Shown piece by piece: positions 1 to 10,564 of a DNA stretch of 64,000 nucleotides (position 1 is the stretch's first letter; every line of letters starts with the position of its first letter). Both the position numbers and the translations under genes were made by a program. This DNA comes from Pelobates cultripes (Eukaryota > Chordata > Amphibia > Anura > Pelobatidae). The stretch covers positions 93,275,083-93,339,082 of the forward strand of contig OW240921.1 of assembly GCA_933207985.1 (NCBI GenBank), written 5' to 3'. A model generated the notes under the pieces. The model searched no databases. It was given only the letters and a program-made list of their open reading frames with translations, and was not told the origin of the DNA.

Positions 1-1872
1 GGCTTTACATTATCCCTCACTTCCTATAGCAGCGATGGCTATACATTATACCTCCCTTCATATAGCAACAAGGGTTATACATTATACCTCACTTCCTATA
101 GCAATGATGGCTATACATTATACCTCACTTCCTATAGCAGCGATGGCTATACATTATCCGTCACTTCCTATAGCAGCGATGGCTATACATTATCCCTCAC
201 TTCCTATAGCAGCGATGGCTATACATTCTGCCTCACTTCCTATAGCAGTGATGGCTATACATTATACCTCACTTCCTATAGCAACGAGGGATATACATTA
301 TCCCTCACTTCCTATAGCAGCAATGGCTATACATTATCCCTCACTTCCTATAGCATCAATGGCTATACATTATACCTCACTTCCTATAGCAGCGATGGCT
401 TTACATTATCCCTCACTTCCTATAGCAACGATGGCTATACATTATACCTCACTTCCTATAGCAGCGATGGCAATACATTATACCTCACTTCATATAGCAA
501 CAAGGGTTATACATTATACCTCACTTCCTATAGAAGCGATGGCTTTACATTATCCCTCACTTCCTATAGCAGCGATGGCTATACATTATACCTCACTTCC
601 TATAGCAGCGATGGCTATACATTATACCTCCCTTCATATAGCAACAAGGGTTATACATTATACCTCACTTCCTATAGCAATGATGGCTATACATTATACC
701 TCACTTCCTATAGCAACGAGGGTTATACATTATACCTCACTTCCTATAGCAACGATGGCTATACATTATACCTCACTTCCTATAGCAGCGATGGCTATAC
801 ATTATCCGTCACTTCCTATAGCAGCGATGGCTATACATTATACCTCACTTCCTATAGCAGCGATGGCTATACATTATACCTCACTACCTATAGCAGCGAT
901 GGCTATACATTATCCCTCACTTCCTATAGCAGCGATGGCTATACATTATACCTCACTTCCTATAGCAGCGATGGCTATACATTACCCCTCACTTCCTATA
1001 GCAGCGATGGCTATACATTCTGCCTCACTTCCTATAGCAGTGATGGCTATACATTATACCTCACTTCCTATAGCAACGAGGGATATACATTATCCCTCAC
1101 TTCCTATAGCAGCAATGGCTATACATTATCCCTCACTTCCTATAGCATCGATGGCTATACATTATACCTCACTTCCTATAGCAGCGATGGCTTTACATTA
1201 TCCCTCACTTCCTATAGCAGCGATGGCTATACATTATACCTCACTTCCTATAGCAGCGATGGCAATACATTATACCTCACTTCATATAGCAACAAGGGTT
1301 ATACATTATACCTCACTTCCCATAGAAGCGATGGCTTTACATTATCCCTCACTTCCTATAGCAGCGATGGCTATACATTATACCTCACTTCCTATAGCAG
1401 CGATGGCTATACATTATACCTCCCTTCATATAGCAACAAGGGTTATACATTATACCTCACTTCCTATAGCAATGATGGCTATACATTATACCTCACTTCC
1501 TATAGCAACGAGGGTTATACATTATACCTCACTTCCTATAGCAACGATGGCTATACATTATACCTCACTTCCTATAGCAGCGATGGCTATACATTATCCG
1601 TCACTTCCTATAGCAGCGATGGCTATACATTATACCTCACTTCCTATAGCAGCTATGGTTATACATTATACCTCACTTCCTGTAGCAACGAGGGCTATAC
1701 ATTATCCCTCACTTCCTATAGCAGCGATGGCAATACATTATACCTCACTTCCTATAGCAGCGATGGCAATACATTATACCTCACTTCCTATAGCCGCGAT
1801 GGCTATACATTATCCCTCACTTCCTATAGCAGCGATGGCAGTACATTATACCTCACTTCCTATAGCAGCGAC
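1..1872. repeat. 36-bp minisatellite with 22-unit higher-order period
   Basis: About 52 head-to-tail copies of a 36-bp unit (ATACATTATACCTCACTTCC is its core) fill this stretch, and the array runs off the left edge. Units differ at a few diagnostic positions. The order of variants from about 215 to 860 recurs from about 1007 to 1650, an offset of 792 bp (22 units), with only a few base differences. That indicates a recent block duplication. Because 36 is divisible by three, one forward frame stays open for over 600 codons. It has no start context and no non-repeat domain, so I do not call it a protein. The array lies in an intron of the minus-strand ACAP3-like gene and stops about 57 bp from the exon at 1930-1988. 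Confidence 0.97.
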
Positions 1873-1929
1873 TGTTATTTATATGTTTTTGCAGAGATTA
1901 AGAAAATAAAAATAAATTATAATACTCAC

Positions 1930-1988
1930 TCTTTAACAAAGATATGCAATTGCTGTCTCACCGACCGCTGTGCCTGATCAAAAAGGAT
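1930..1988 (-). CDS. acap3: ACAP3-like exon (BAR domain, ILFDQAQRSV segment)
   Basis: This is an internal exon of 59 bp on the minus strand. It is bounded by a pyrimidine-rich acceptor ending TTTTCCCAG at 1989 and a donor GTGAGT at 1924-1929. It reads ILFDQAQRSVRQQLHIFVK plus two bases of a Glu codon, so it starts in phase 0 and ends in phase 2. In ACAP proteins this segment follows the NYHM sequence encoded by the exon at 16881-16934, and the phases agree. It forms part of the BAR-domain helices that dimerise and bind curved membrane. The match to ACAP3 (RSVRQQL) is better by eye than to ACAP2 (RSIKAQL). The intron towards the previous exon is about 14.9 kb. The next exon would lie beyond the minisatellite, outside the window. 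Family assignment rests on remembered family sequence, not a search. Confidence 0.85.
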
Positions 1989-3537
1989 CTGGGAAAAGAA
2001 AAATAGAAACCAGTTTAATTACTAAAAGACATTAAATTTTACTAGGTTTTACCAGTTTTCAACATTTAGCAGCTCTTAATGAGTCTATGAGTAGCTTCTA
2101 ACATCATCCTGACCATGCATTATTGGTACAATAATTATTTCTTACTTATTCTATTATTTATTGCAGAAAGTTTTAGCAAGTGCCACTCAATAAAATATCT
2201 GTTTTATTGTTCTTTGTCTATAGCGGAGTATTAGGAGAGTTCTACTTTAATTACAAGTAAACAGTGATAGCATAGCAGACAAAAGAAGAGTAAGGCAACG
2301 ATAACATAAAAACAAACACCACAACAATATATTTCATGAACGAAAACAAAAACAAAAAAGCCGTATCCTACCCCTATTGATGAAAATACTAATCAATGAC
2401 GTTATAATTAGATTATATTTATGAAATCCTGCCACTTTCATCACCACCCAACAATCCAAGTGGTGCAACTGCAGCAGTTTAATAATGGTCAAAATGTCCA
2501 AATCTCCGGAATTGGGTTACATTCCATCCACAGCAAATACATCTTTAGCAAGTGGTCTAGTGGAGGGGAGAGTAGTAGAATCCCTTCTCCATTAATGGAT
2601 GTGACTATACACTAGTCTTCATGAGACTAAAGCTCTAATATGAAGTAGGGAGAGAGATCTGTCCTAATGCAGACACCTCCTGCTCCCCCAGCTGGATGCC
2701 CTTGGAAGGTCAGTAAGTGCTGGGCTTGGTATGAATTTTCCATGCTTCCATGGGGCATTTCCTACTATACTAAATCATTAAGTGCTCTCTCCAAGGGTCC
2801 TCTAAACCGTCCACTTTGGTACTAGCGACGGATGGAAAACATTGTGTGCAGATAGAATTGTGCTGTTTTCTCCATTGACCCTTTTCCAAGATGCTTTGAT
2901 TTCTTTATTCAGTTGTACAATGATATATGAAAGGTGATGTGATGTTGAGAGGGGAAAATACATTAGGGAAAAAAGCTTAATTCAAATTGAATTTATTTTT
3001 TTACCCTTGTTTCAATTTTTATTGATTTTTCAATTAGGACATGGAAACAGTCCAATAAATTGCATCAATATTCGAAGGTCGGTTAGCACATATATGTCGG
3101 CCATCAAATTGGGCTTTTGATACGAACAAAGAAAAGAAGTAAACTCCCAAATATACATAATGTTATTGAAGCCTCACGGTGCACCATGGGACGAAAATGT
3201 TGTATATGCCGTATCCCATGGACCCCAAACTTTCTCATGCTTTCAGACTGTGTCATTCAGTCTGTGAGTCATAGCTAGATTCGATGTCTTCAGTACCATA
3301 GAGAGTGAGGGAGGAAGGAGTGTGTGGGGGATTTCCAGTGACATGCTGTACATAGTTTTGCTGTAACCAGTACGTGCATAGTTAACGTTTTAGCAGGTCC
3401 TTGTAGTGTGTCTGGGAACATTTCCAAAAGAAACGTCTCGTGGTTGAGATCCAATGTTATACTGGTTAGTTGAATTTCAAATTTAAGTCCAAAGCATAGT
3501 TGACTTGGAAAAACAAATTTCACTGGCTATTATAGCC
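1989..3537. other. intron sequence, no recognised element
   Basis: AT-rich intronic DNA of the ACAP3-like gene. I see no exon, no terminal inverted repeats and no convincing ORF. A 64-codon frame at 2421-2615 has no recognisable domain. Confidence 0.6.
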
Positions 3538-4059
3538 TTAAAGGGACACTCTAGGCCTCCCAGACAACTTCAGCTCATTGAAGTGATCTGGGTGCAATGT
3601 CCCAACCCCCCTTAGCCCTGCAATGTAAATCATTGCAGTTCCAGAGAAGCTGCAATAATTACATTGCAGGACCAAGACTTCCTCTGGTGGCTGTCAATCA
3701 GACAGCCACTAGAGGCATTCCCTGACTTTTGGTTAACTAACCCTCTGCATGAGGACATCCAGGATCAGTTATCTCCCCATAGGAAAGCATTGCAGCAATG
3801 CGTTACTATGGGGAGGGACTAATAAGCTCGCCAATCAGCGCTGGTTTTGGGTGAGTGCAGAAAGGGTTTATTAACCCTTTCTGAACTTTGGAGGGAGGTG
3901 GGGTGGCACGAGGGGAGAGGTAGGGCCAGAGAAAACAGCTTTAACCCCTTAAGGACACATAACATGTGTGACATGTCATGATTCCCTTTTATTCCAGAAG
4001 TTTGGTCCTTAATGGGTTAAATTCCTTACACTATAGTAAACACTTTGAGTTCATTTTAA
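3538..4059. mobile_element. T2-type MITE, interrupted by a smaller MITE
   Basis: It begins TTAAAGGGACACTCTAGG and continues with a hairpin based on CCCAGACAACTTCAGC, like the MITE at 10063-10564. The interior has the same 'cattgcag' and 'cagccactagaggc' blocks found in the copies at 13757 and 59808. The 3' part is broken at 3951 by the 70-bp TTAACCCC element. Beyond it, 'ttacactatagt' at about 4026-4037 looks like the degraded right end. The outer right boundary is uncertain. Confidence 0.65.
3951..4020. mobile_element. 70-bp TTAACCCC palindromic MITE
   Basis: Ends are TTAACCCCTTAAGGAC and, at the right, GGTCCTTAATGGGTTAA, which form terminal inverted repeats. The same element occurs in the opposite orientation at 30911-30988. 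The TTAA ends suggest insertion at a TTAA site within the larger MITE. Confidence 0.75.
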
Positions 4060-4471
4060 ATTCCTGACAGTTCCCAGAACTCTGAGATGACTAGTAAACT
4101 GAATTGTTTCTGGCAACGTACGAAATACGCAGAGACATTGAAAAAGACCAAATTAAAGTCGAAACCAGTCTGCTCCACTTCATTGCGAATGCCTCATTCC
4201 GAGCTGTCCACAGGTGGTTTCCACCTGCCAAATAGGGCACCATTGGGCGTTTTATACAGAGCCTGGTATGGCTCTGTAATCTGTGATATATTAATTTACC
4301 AATTCTATACTCTGTTTGCCATATAGTACACAGTTACACAGTATGTGTTGCATATTTTTGTCTCTATAGGCTCTAAATCTGAATTACACCAGAACTTGCA
4401 ATACTTTTGTCTATAACTATATTTATATAAAGTGATTTATCACTTTGTGTTTGTTTTGATTATTAACGTAT

Positions 4472-5848
4472 GAAACTATAGGCTAGTAAGCATTACTTCA
4501 GTAGTGGGGAAAGTGATGGAAACCATATTAAAGGATAGGATTGTTGACCATCTAAATGGATTTCAAGATCAGAGACAACATGGATTTACTTCAGGGAGAT
4601 CATGCCAAACTAATCTTATTGATTTTTTTGATTGGGTAACTAAAATTATAAATCAGGTTGGTGCAGTAGATATTGATTACCTAGATTTCAGTAAGGCTTT
4701 TGACACTGTTGAACATAGAAGGCTTATCAATAAACTGCAATCTTTAAGTTTGGATTCCAATATTGTTGAATGGGTAAGTCAGTGGCTGAGTGACAGGCAA
4801 CAGAGGGTTGTAATTAATTGAATATATTCGAAGCTTGGACTTGTCACCAGTGGGGTACCTCAGGGATCTGTACTTGGACCCATTCTCTTTAATATTTTTA
4901 TTAGTGATATTGCAGAAGGTCTTGATGGTAAGGTATGTCTTTTTGCTGATGATACTAAGATATGTAACAGGGTTGATGTTCCAGGAGGGATAAGCCAAAT
5001 GGCAAATGATTTAGGTAAACTAGAAAAATGGTCAGAATTGTGGCAACTGACATTTAATGTGGATAAGTGCAAGATAATGCATCTTGGATGTAAAAACCCA
5101 AGGGCAGAGTACAGAATATTTGATAGAGTCCTAACCTCAACAATTGAGGAAAGGGATTTAGGGGTGATTATTTCTGATGACTTAAAGGTAGGCAGACAAT
5201 GTAATAGAGCAACAGGAAATGCTAGCAGAATGCTTGGTTGTATAGGGAGAGGTATTAGCAGTAGAAAGAGGGAAGTGCTCATGCCATTGTACAGAACACT
5301 GGTGAGACCTCACTTGGAGTATTGTACACAGTACTGGAGACCGTATCTTCAGAAGGATATTGATACCTTAGAGAGGGTTCAGAGAAGGGCTACTAAACTG
5401 GTTCATGGATTGCGGGATAAAACTTACCAGGAAAGGTTAAAGGATCTTAACATGTATAGCTTGGAGGAAAGACGAGACAGGGGGGATATGATAGAAACAT
5501 TTAAATATATAAAGGGAATCAACACAGTAAAGGAGGAGACTATATTTAAAAGAAGAAAAACTACCACAACAAGAGGACATAGTCTTAAATTAGACAGACA
5601 AAGGTTTAAAAATAATATCAGGAAGTATTACTTTACCGAGAGGGTAGTGGATGCATTGAGTAGCCTTCTAGCTGAAGTGGTAGAGGTTAACACAGTAAAG
5701 GAGTTTAAGCATGCGTGGGATAGACATAAGGCTATCCTAACTATAAGATAAGCACAGGGACTAATGAAAGTATTTAGAAAATTGGGCAGACTAGATGGGA
5801 CGAATGGTTCTTATCTGCTGTCACATTCTATGTTTCTATGTTTCTATA
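4472..5848 (+). mobile_element. 5'-truncated CR1-type LINE
   Basis: A non-LTR retrotransposon fragment lacking its 5' end (ORF1 and endonuclease). Homology starts in the reverse transcriptase at 'NYRLVSITSVVGK' (about 4474) and runs to a 3' tail of 8-bp units (ATTCTATG TTTCTATG TTTCTATA, about 5825-5848). An 8-bp microsatellite tail instead of poly(A) is a CR1-clade hallmark. It lies antisense to the host gene, in its 14.9-kb intron. A shorter relative lies at 58826-59063. Confidence 0.88.
4474..5754 (+). pseudogene. CR1 reverse transcriptase C-terminal part, one in-frame stop
   Basis: One reading frame runs through the whole segment, broken only by a TGA at 4819-4821. Visible motifs in order are the 'SITSVVGK' block, motif A with its catalytic Asp ('DFSKAFDTV', about 4684-4710), the 'SGVPQGSVLGP' block (about 4846-4880), and the catalytic FADDT (about 4939-4954). 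A C-terminal region typical of CR1 follows ('LGVIISDDLKV', 'PLYRTLVRPHLEYC', 'ERVQRRATKLV'). Endonuclease and ORF1 are absent, so it cannot be active. The reverse transcriptase would prime cDNA at the target nick. The single stop and the lack of frameshifts suggest modest age. Confidence 0.88.
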
Positions 5849-7128
5849 TACTGTTGGGAAGCACTTTTGTTATGTGCTGCCTGACTGCAAGAAGAGATGA
5901 TCACTTTCCATAAAAATAATTAAAAATAAATAAATGAAAAATAGTTTGGCATATTATTTAAAATATATTGCTATAAATGACAAAATCTAATTCACTTTCT
6001 AAATTTTTCTCAAATTTTCCTTTTAAATATTCTACATAGTATTCTCCTCCCGCCACCAAGCAGAACCTCGCGGGCGCATCCAGTAGCAAGGGAACCATCA
6101 GGCAAGCCTAAAGCCACTAAGTCCCGACCCACGCCCAGACCGCTAACTCACACAAGCTACAAGAGACGCCGGCGCCGCTATACACACTGGAGCAAGCCAA
6201 GGGGGAGCAGAAACCAGCCGGTCCCAGGGGCAAACCGGCAACACAGCCAAACAGCGGAAAGATTGGACCCAAGACCACAGTCTAATCACACACCAAGACT
6301 GGGGTGAAAGACATGCCGACGGCCCAACGAGCACGAGCCACTGTGGGTCTGCAGACTGCCAGCAGAGGGAAGCAGCTACCAAGCCACCAGAGATGGCATC
6401 GGTTAAAGGGCAGAGAACTGAGATGGGGATAAGTCACTTATACCCAAAGTCCGACCATACCCAGTTGTAAAACACTATGATTTCATGCCTTAGAAGCACG
6501 TTGTTCCACAATTTTGTTTTAACCGGACAGAACACAACATTAGTGATGCCCACTTTACCCTACCTTATGTTAAAACGTACCTCTATCTAGTTTCACTGCC
6601 AGGTAGTCAACTCACTGTACCCAGACCGCTCTCACCTCTCTGGGGCTGAAAGCACATCCCACACACACACACAGACAAAGCAGCCATACTGGAAATATCT
6701 TACCTAGCAGCTCCAAAACAAAGCAGAAATAGTCTGAAATCAACCTCTTGTATTATTACATTTCACCAAGTATCTAGAAAACCTCACCTACTAGGAATGC
6801 TGATGCTGTAATCGAACACTAGATAACTCACACAAGCGTGTTTATAAACCTGTTACTATACCTTAAAAAATTAGTGCCTGACATTCGCAATGCTTTTATA
6901 CCATGTAAGCTATGTACCCTGTATTTTTTGTTCTATGCCGTTGGGGCATGAAAAGCGGTATGTACTCACCTGCACTACAAAAATAAAGAATAATAAATAT
7001 TATACATAGTATTACAAATTTGCGAAACGTGATTGGGATATCTAAGATAGGTAACAAAATGTAAATGTGAACACACATTATAAATGGAACAAGTTACATT
7101 ATGCTGATATATGTATTGGAGTAATATT

Positions 7129-7174
<46 letters not shown>

Positions 7175-7290
7175 ATAAGACTATACACAGAAAAAACATG
7201 TATGCAGGAACATTTGCATACGTATGTATATGTATGTGTTGTGACATTGGGAAAGGTTTTGTGATCCGATGAGGCAAAAATTAAAAAGCT
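5849..7290. other. intron sequence with a GC-rich unclassified block
   Basis: About 6050-6450 is clearly GC-richer than its surroundings and looks like part of a dispersed repeat, but I found no terminal repeats, recognisable protein or second copy here. A (TA)n tract lies at about 7133-7160, followed by a T-run. An open minus-strand frame at 6143-6382 has no recognisable domain. Confidence 0.5.
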
Positions 7291-7560
7291 TTAAAGGGAT
7301 AACCTAAGCACCATAACCACTACAAATATGTAGCTACAAAACTGACATCTATTGCTGAAGGAGTACTTCCACTTTAGATACATCAGAGAAGATGAGCTGG
7401 ACAGTGGGCGCCTGGGGAACCCAGATAAATGTCAAACTCATCAAAAACTATGTGACTACTTATAATGGGACAGTGCCAGAGAACAGCACCAGGGGACTCT
7501 GAGCACCATAACCACTACAGCGCACTGTAATGATTACAGTGTCCAGACTGATCTTGAGGC
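7291..7560. mobile_element. degraded T2-like MITE ('AGCACCATAACCACTACA' subtype)
   Basis: The left end TTAAAGGGATAACC is followed by AGCACCATAACCACTACA, a motif repeated at about 7500-7520. Similar ends occur at 17238 and 33449. The right end is not clear. Confidence 0.45.
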
Positions 7561-9417
7561 AAAGCTAGTAGTATACACCATGAAGGTGACCATATCAAAA
7601 GTTGCACTTCTACTTTCAGACAGCAGAGGGTAGCAGATATGCATGTTTAAATCTAGTGTACTTATAAAGGATGAAGTATTCAACGCATAATAACAGATAT
7701 AGCTATCAAATAAAGCTATCTTATAGCATGTTACTCACTAACACTAATGCCAAGCAAAGTTTGAGCCTCTCAACTTTACAGAGAGGGTTGCAGGCACGCA
7801 GAACACTCTCCCAGAAGACAAGTTAAACAACAGGTTTAAGAGACGGGTAGGTGGCATTGCTGTCCTGAGTAGGTAAGAAGAATGGACACTGCACTTTTGC
7901 ATAGGGAATTTTAGAGTGTAAGCTTATGAGAAAGTGACTGAGCACCCAATACCATCTGTTAACCAGAAACCAAAAGAGAGAGTCTGAGAATGCTGTCTGA
8001 CTTTATGAGTATTACCAAAACGTTAAAAAAAAAGGACAAAACTGCCACTCAGTTGTGTATCTTGATAATAAAGTTACCCACGGATTGCACACATGCTTGA
8101 TGATACTTGTCTTATCCTATTTGTGAAATATTTGGAGATCTCCAGTTGATCTAAGGACATTAATATAAAATGCATGATTCCAGGGTTCCCTATATAACCA
8201 TTCCAGGTTCAAACTATTCATTTTTCATTGGCTTCCCTATATAACCACAATCGGACAACGGTATCCCAGAGCAATGGGGAATTTAATTTTTGACTAATTT
8301 TTTTGAAGCGAATATCTACTTGAGTAGGTGTACCTTAAATAATTGAAGATATTCAAACACCACAGTCAAATAAAATACATTTAAAAGTGATGAATAACTA
8401 ATTGGCTACAAAAATGTGAGTTGTTTTTTTTTTGGGGGGGGGGGATATGTGTGTTATTAAAAACTGAAAACACAGATATTTCTGTAAAGATATGCTATGC
8501 AATAATATTTTTTGTTTTTTTGTTTTAATCATGACAATGTTCCTTTTATACTATACAAGACACTGATGGCACTCAAAGGGTTACATGGATTCGTAGGTCT
8601 AAATGTTATTCCCACACGATGACAAAGGCACACAGAGGATGTCGCCAGATCTCAAAGGAGCTTTTTTTTTTTTTTTCAGCGATCCGGTTGACTCATTCCA
8701 GATACATCTGTAATAAGGTCCAATTAATTGAATTAACCCGATGACAAGCACACTAAAAGAACAAAAATAAACTCAACAATGCCAAAAAGACACGTATAAC
8801 CAGCACATGATGTGTCTGTATGGTGTCTGTAGACAGTTCATACATTAATATTTATTTATGGAGCACTATTCCTGCTCTATAGATCACGAAGGGTGTGTTT
8901 CAGTTTCTACCTGCAGGGGTGTCTTGAAAAAAAAAAAAAACAGGTTCATTTTCTGGATCTTAGATAGATATCTAGGCGTGCATGCAGACCGCACAAATCC
9001 ATCGCAGTTCCATGAGTCATCAGTATGAAGCTCTCGCTCTACCAAGACAGGGATAGGTTTAGTTTGAATGGTTACTGTATGTGCCCATCCAAGAATGGGA
9101 ACATAGAAAGAATGCTTGCAATGTGCTGTGATGTAAGATCCCTTTGTGAAAGGCTATCTCACATGATGGAAGGCACTGTATGAACGTTCTTCTACATCTA
9201 AACACATGTCCAAGCAGGCTCAGCGCAACAGGAAATAAACCCAAAAGTGCATTGCAGATTTAGACAGATTACCAGGAAGAAAATCAGTTGCCAACATATC
9301 TTTTATCCAGATCAAAATAACTAATAACGAAAAAACAAAACAAAAAAAAACTGCAGTAGAAAAAATAGGAATGCTGAAGCCAATATAGCCGATTACAGAG
9401 AAAAGTCCTTAAAATAC
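7561..9417. other. intron sequence, no recognised element
   Basis: I see homopolymer runs (T then G at about 8424-8442, T at about 8664-8678, A at about 8928-8940) but no exon, TIR element or domain-bearing ORF. Confidence 0.5.
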
Positions 9418-9613
9418 ATGGGGGTTATTTACTAAAAAGTGATCTGTTTATGGAAATCTAAATTCCAACATTGAAGCAAAATTAAACCAATCTGTGACTG
9501 TAGCCAAGTTTGAGATTTTTTTTAATAATTCTGGTTTAACTTCACTGTTTGACTGCTACCCTGGCCTTACATTTGAAATTCACTTTGAATTCTCACTTTG
9601 GCAAATAACCCAG
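9418..9613. mobile_element. inverted-repeat element 'GGGTTATTTACTAAA' type
   Basis: The left end GGGGGTTATTTACTAAAAAGTG is mirrored by the right end CTCACTTTGGCAAATAACCC, giving imperfect terminal inverted repeats. Related degraded ends are seen at about 9660-9850 and at 49442-49606. It is followed by (TA)n at about 9619-9640. Confidence 0.55.
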
Positions 9614-10062
9614 ATAGTATATATATATATATATATATATAGAAACCATTGTGATTAATTTTCCCTGAACTTTTAGCCTTTGGTCCTTTTGACTAAATTC
9701 AATTGAAGTAAAAGTGAATTGCAAAAATAGTCATGCTGTGTCTGTTTGTAACAGAGTTAGAGAATTGTTTCAATTTAACTCTATCGGTGCGAATTTTGTA
9801 GTTCAGTTTTCAATTCTCTACAATTCACCGTTTAGTGAATAAAACCTTTTGTGTGATATTATCCATCTTTCCTATTCCCAATGATGGCTAAACTTGACAC
9901 CAGGAGTGTTCGTGAACTAGATTTCCAATAAAGCTTAGACTGTCTATACAGTACCACCTGATAACGAACAATGCAAGTAAAAAATTCACAAGAAATTATG
10001 GTTACCATGAATCATGAGTGACTACATTTTCAAATGACAGTTAAAGGGTTCGTTTAATAGGC

Positions 10063-10564
10063 TTAAAAGACCACTCTAGGCACCCAGACCACTTCAGCTT
10101 AATGAAGTGGTCTGGGTGCCAGGTCCAGCTAGGGTTAACCCATTTTTTCATAAACATAGCAGTTTCAGAGAAACTGCTATGTTTATGAATGGGTTAAGCC
10201 TTCCCCCAATTCCTCTAGCGGCTGTCTCATTGACAGCCGCTAGAGGCGCTTGCGTGCTTCTCACAGTGATTTTCACAGTGAGAGCACGCAAGCGTCCATA
10301 GGAAAGCATTGATAATGCTTTCCAATGTGACCGGCTGAATGCGCGCGCAGCTCTTGCCGCGCGTGCGCATTCAGCCACATGGGAGGAGAAGAGGAGGATC
10401 GGAGGAGGAGAGCTCCCCGCCCAGCGCTGGAAAAAGGTAAGTTTTAACCCCTTTCCCCCTTCCAGAGACGGGCGGGAGGGGGACCCTGAGGGTGGGGGCA
10501 CCCTCAGGGCACTTTAGTGCCAGGAAAACGAGTATGTTTTCCTGGCACTATAGTGGTCCTTTAA
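10063..10564. mobile_element. T2-type MITE, CACCCAGACCACTTCA subtype
   Basis: It has TTAA at both ends, with TTAAAAGACCACTCTAGG on the left and CACTATAGTGGTCCTTTAA on the right. The left subterminal hairpin is built from GGCACCCAGACCACTTCA and its complement. The right hairpin is GCCAGGAAAAC with its complement. The interior is GC-rich, with inverted blocks such as GCGCGCGCAGC and a 'cagccgctagaggcgc' segment. There is no coding capacity. The termini fit the T2 MITE definition (TTAAAGGRR, TTAA target). Confidence 0.85.

Noticed and set aside
35..1909. 624-codon open frame with a 12-residue repeat
   Set aside because: It is open only because the minisatellite unit is 36 bp. There is no unique N- or C-terminal domain, the repeats continue past the window edge, and it lies antisense in an ACAP3-like intron.
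6143..6382. 79-codon Cys/Trp-rich minus-strand frame
   Set aside because: High GC lowers stop frequency here; no domain or splice context.
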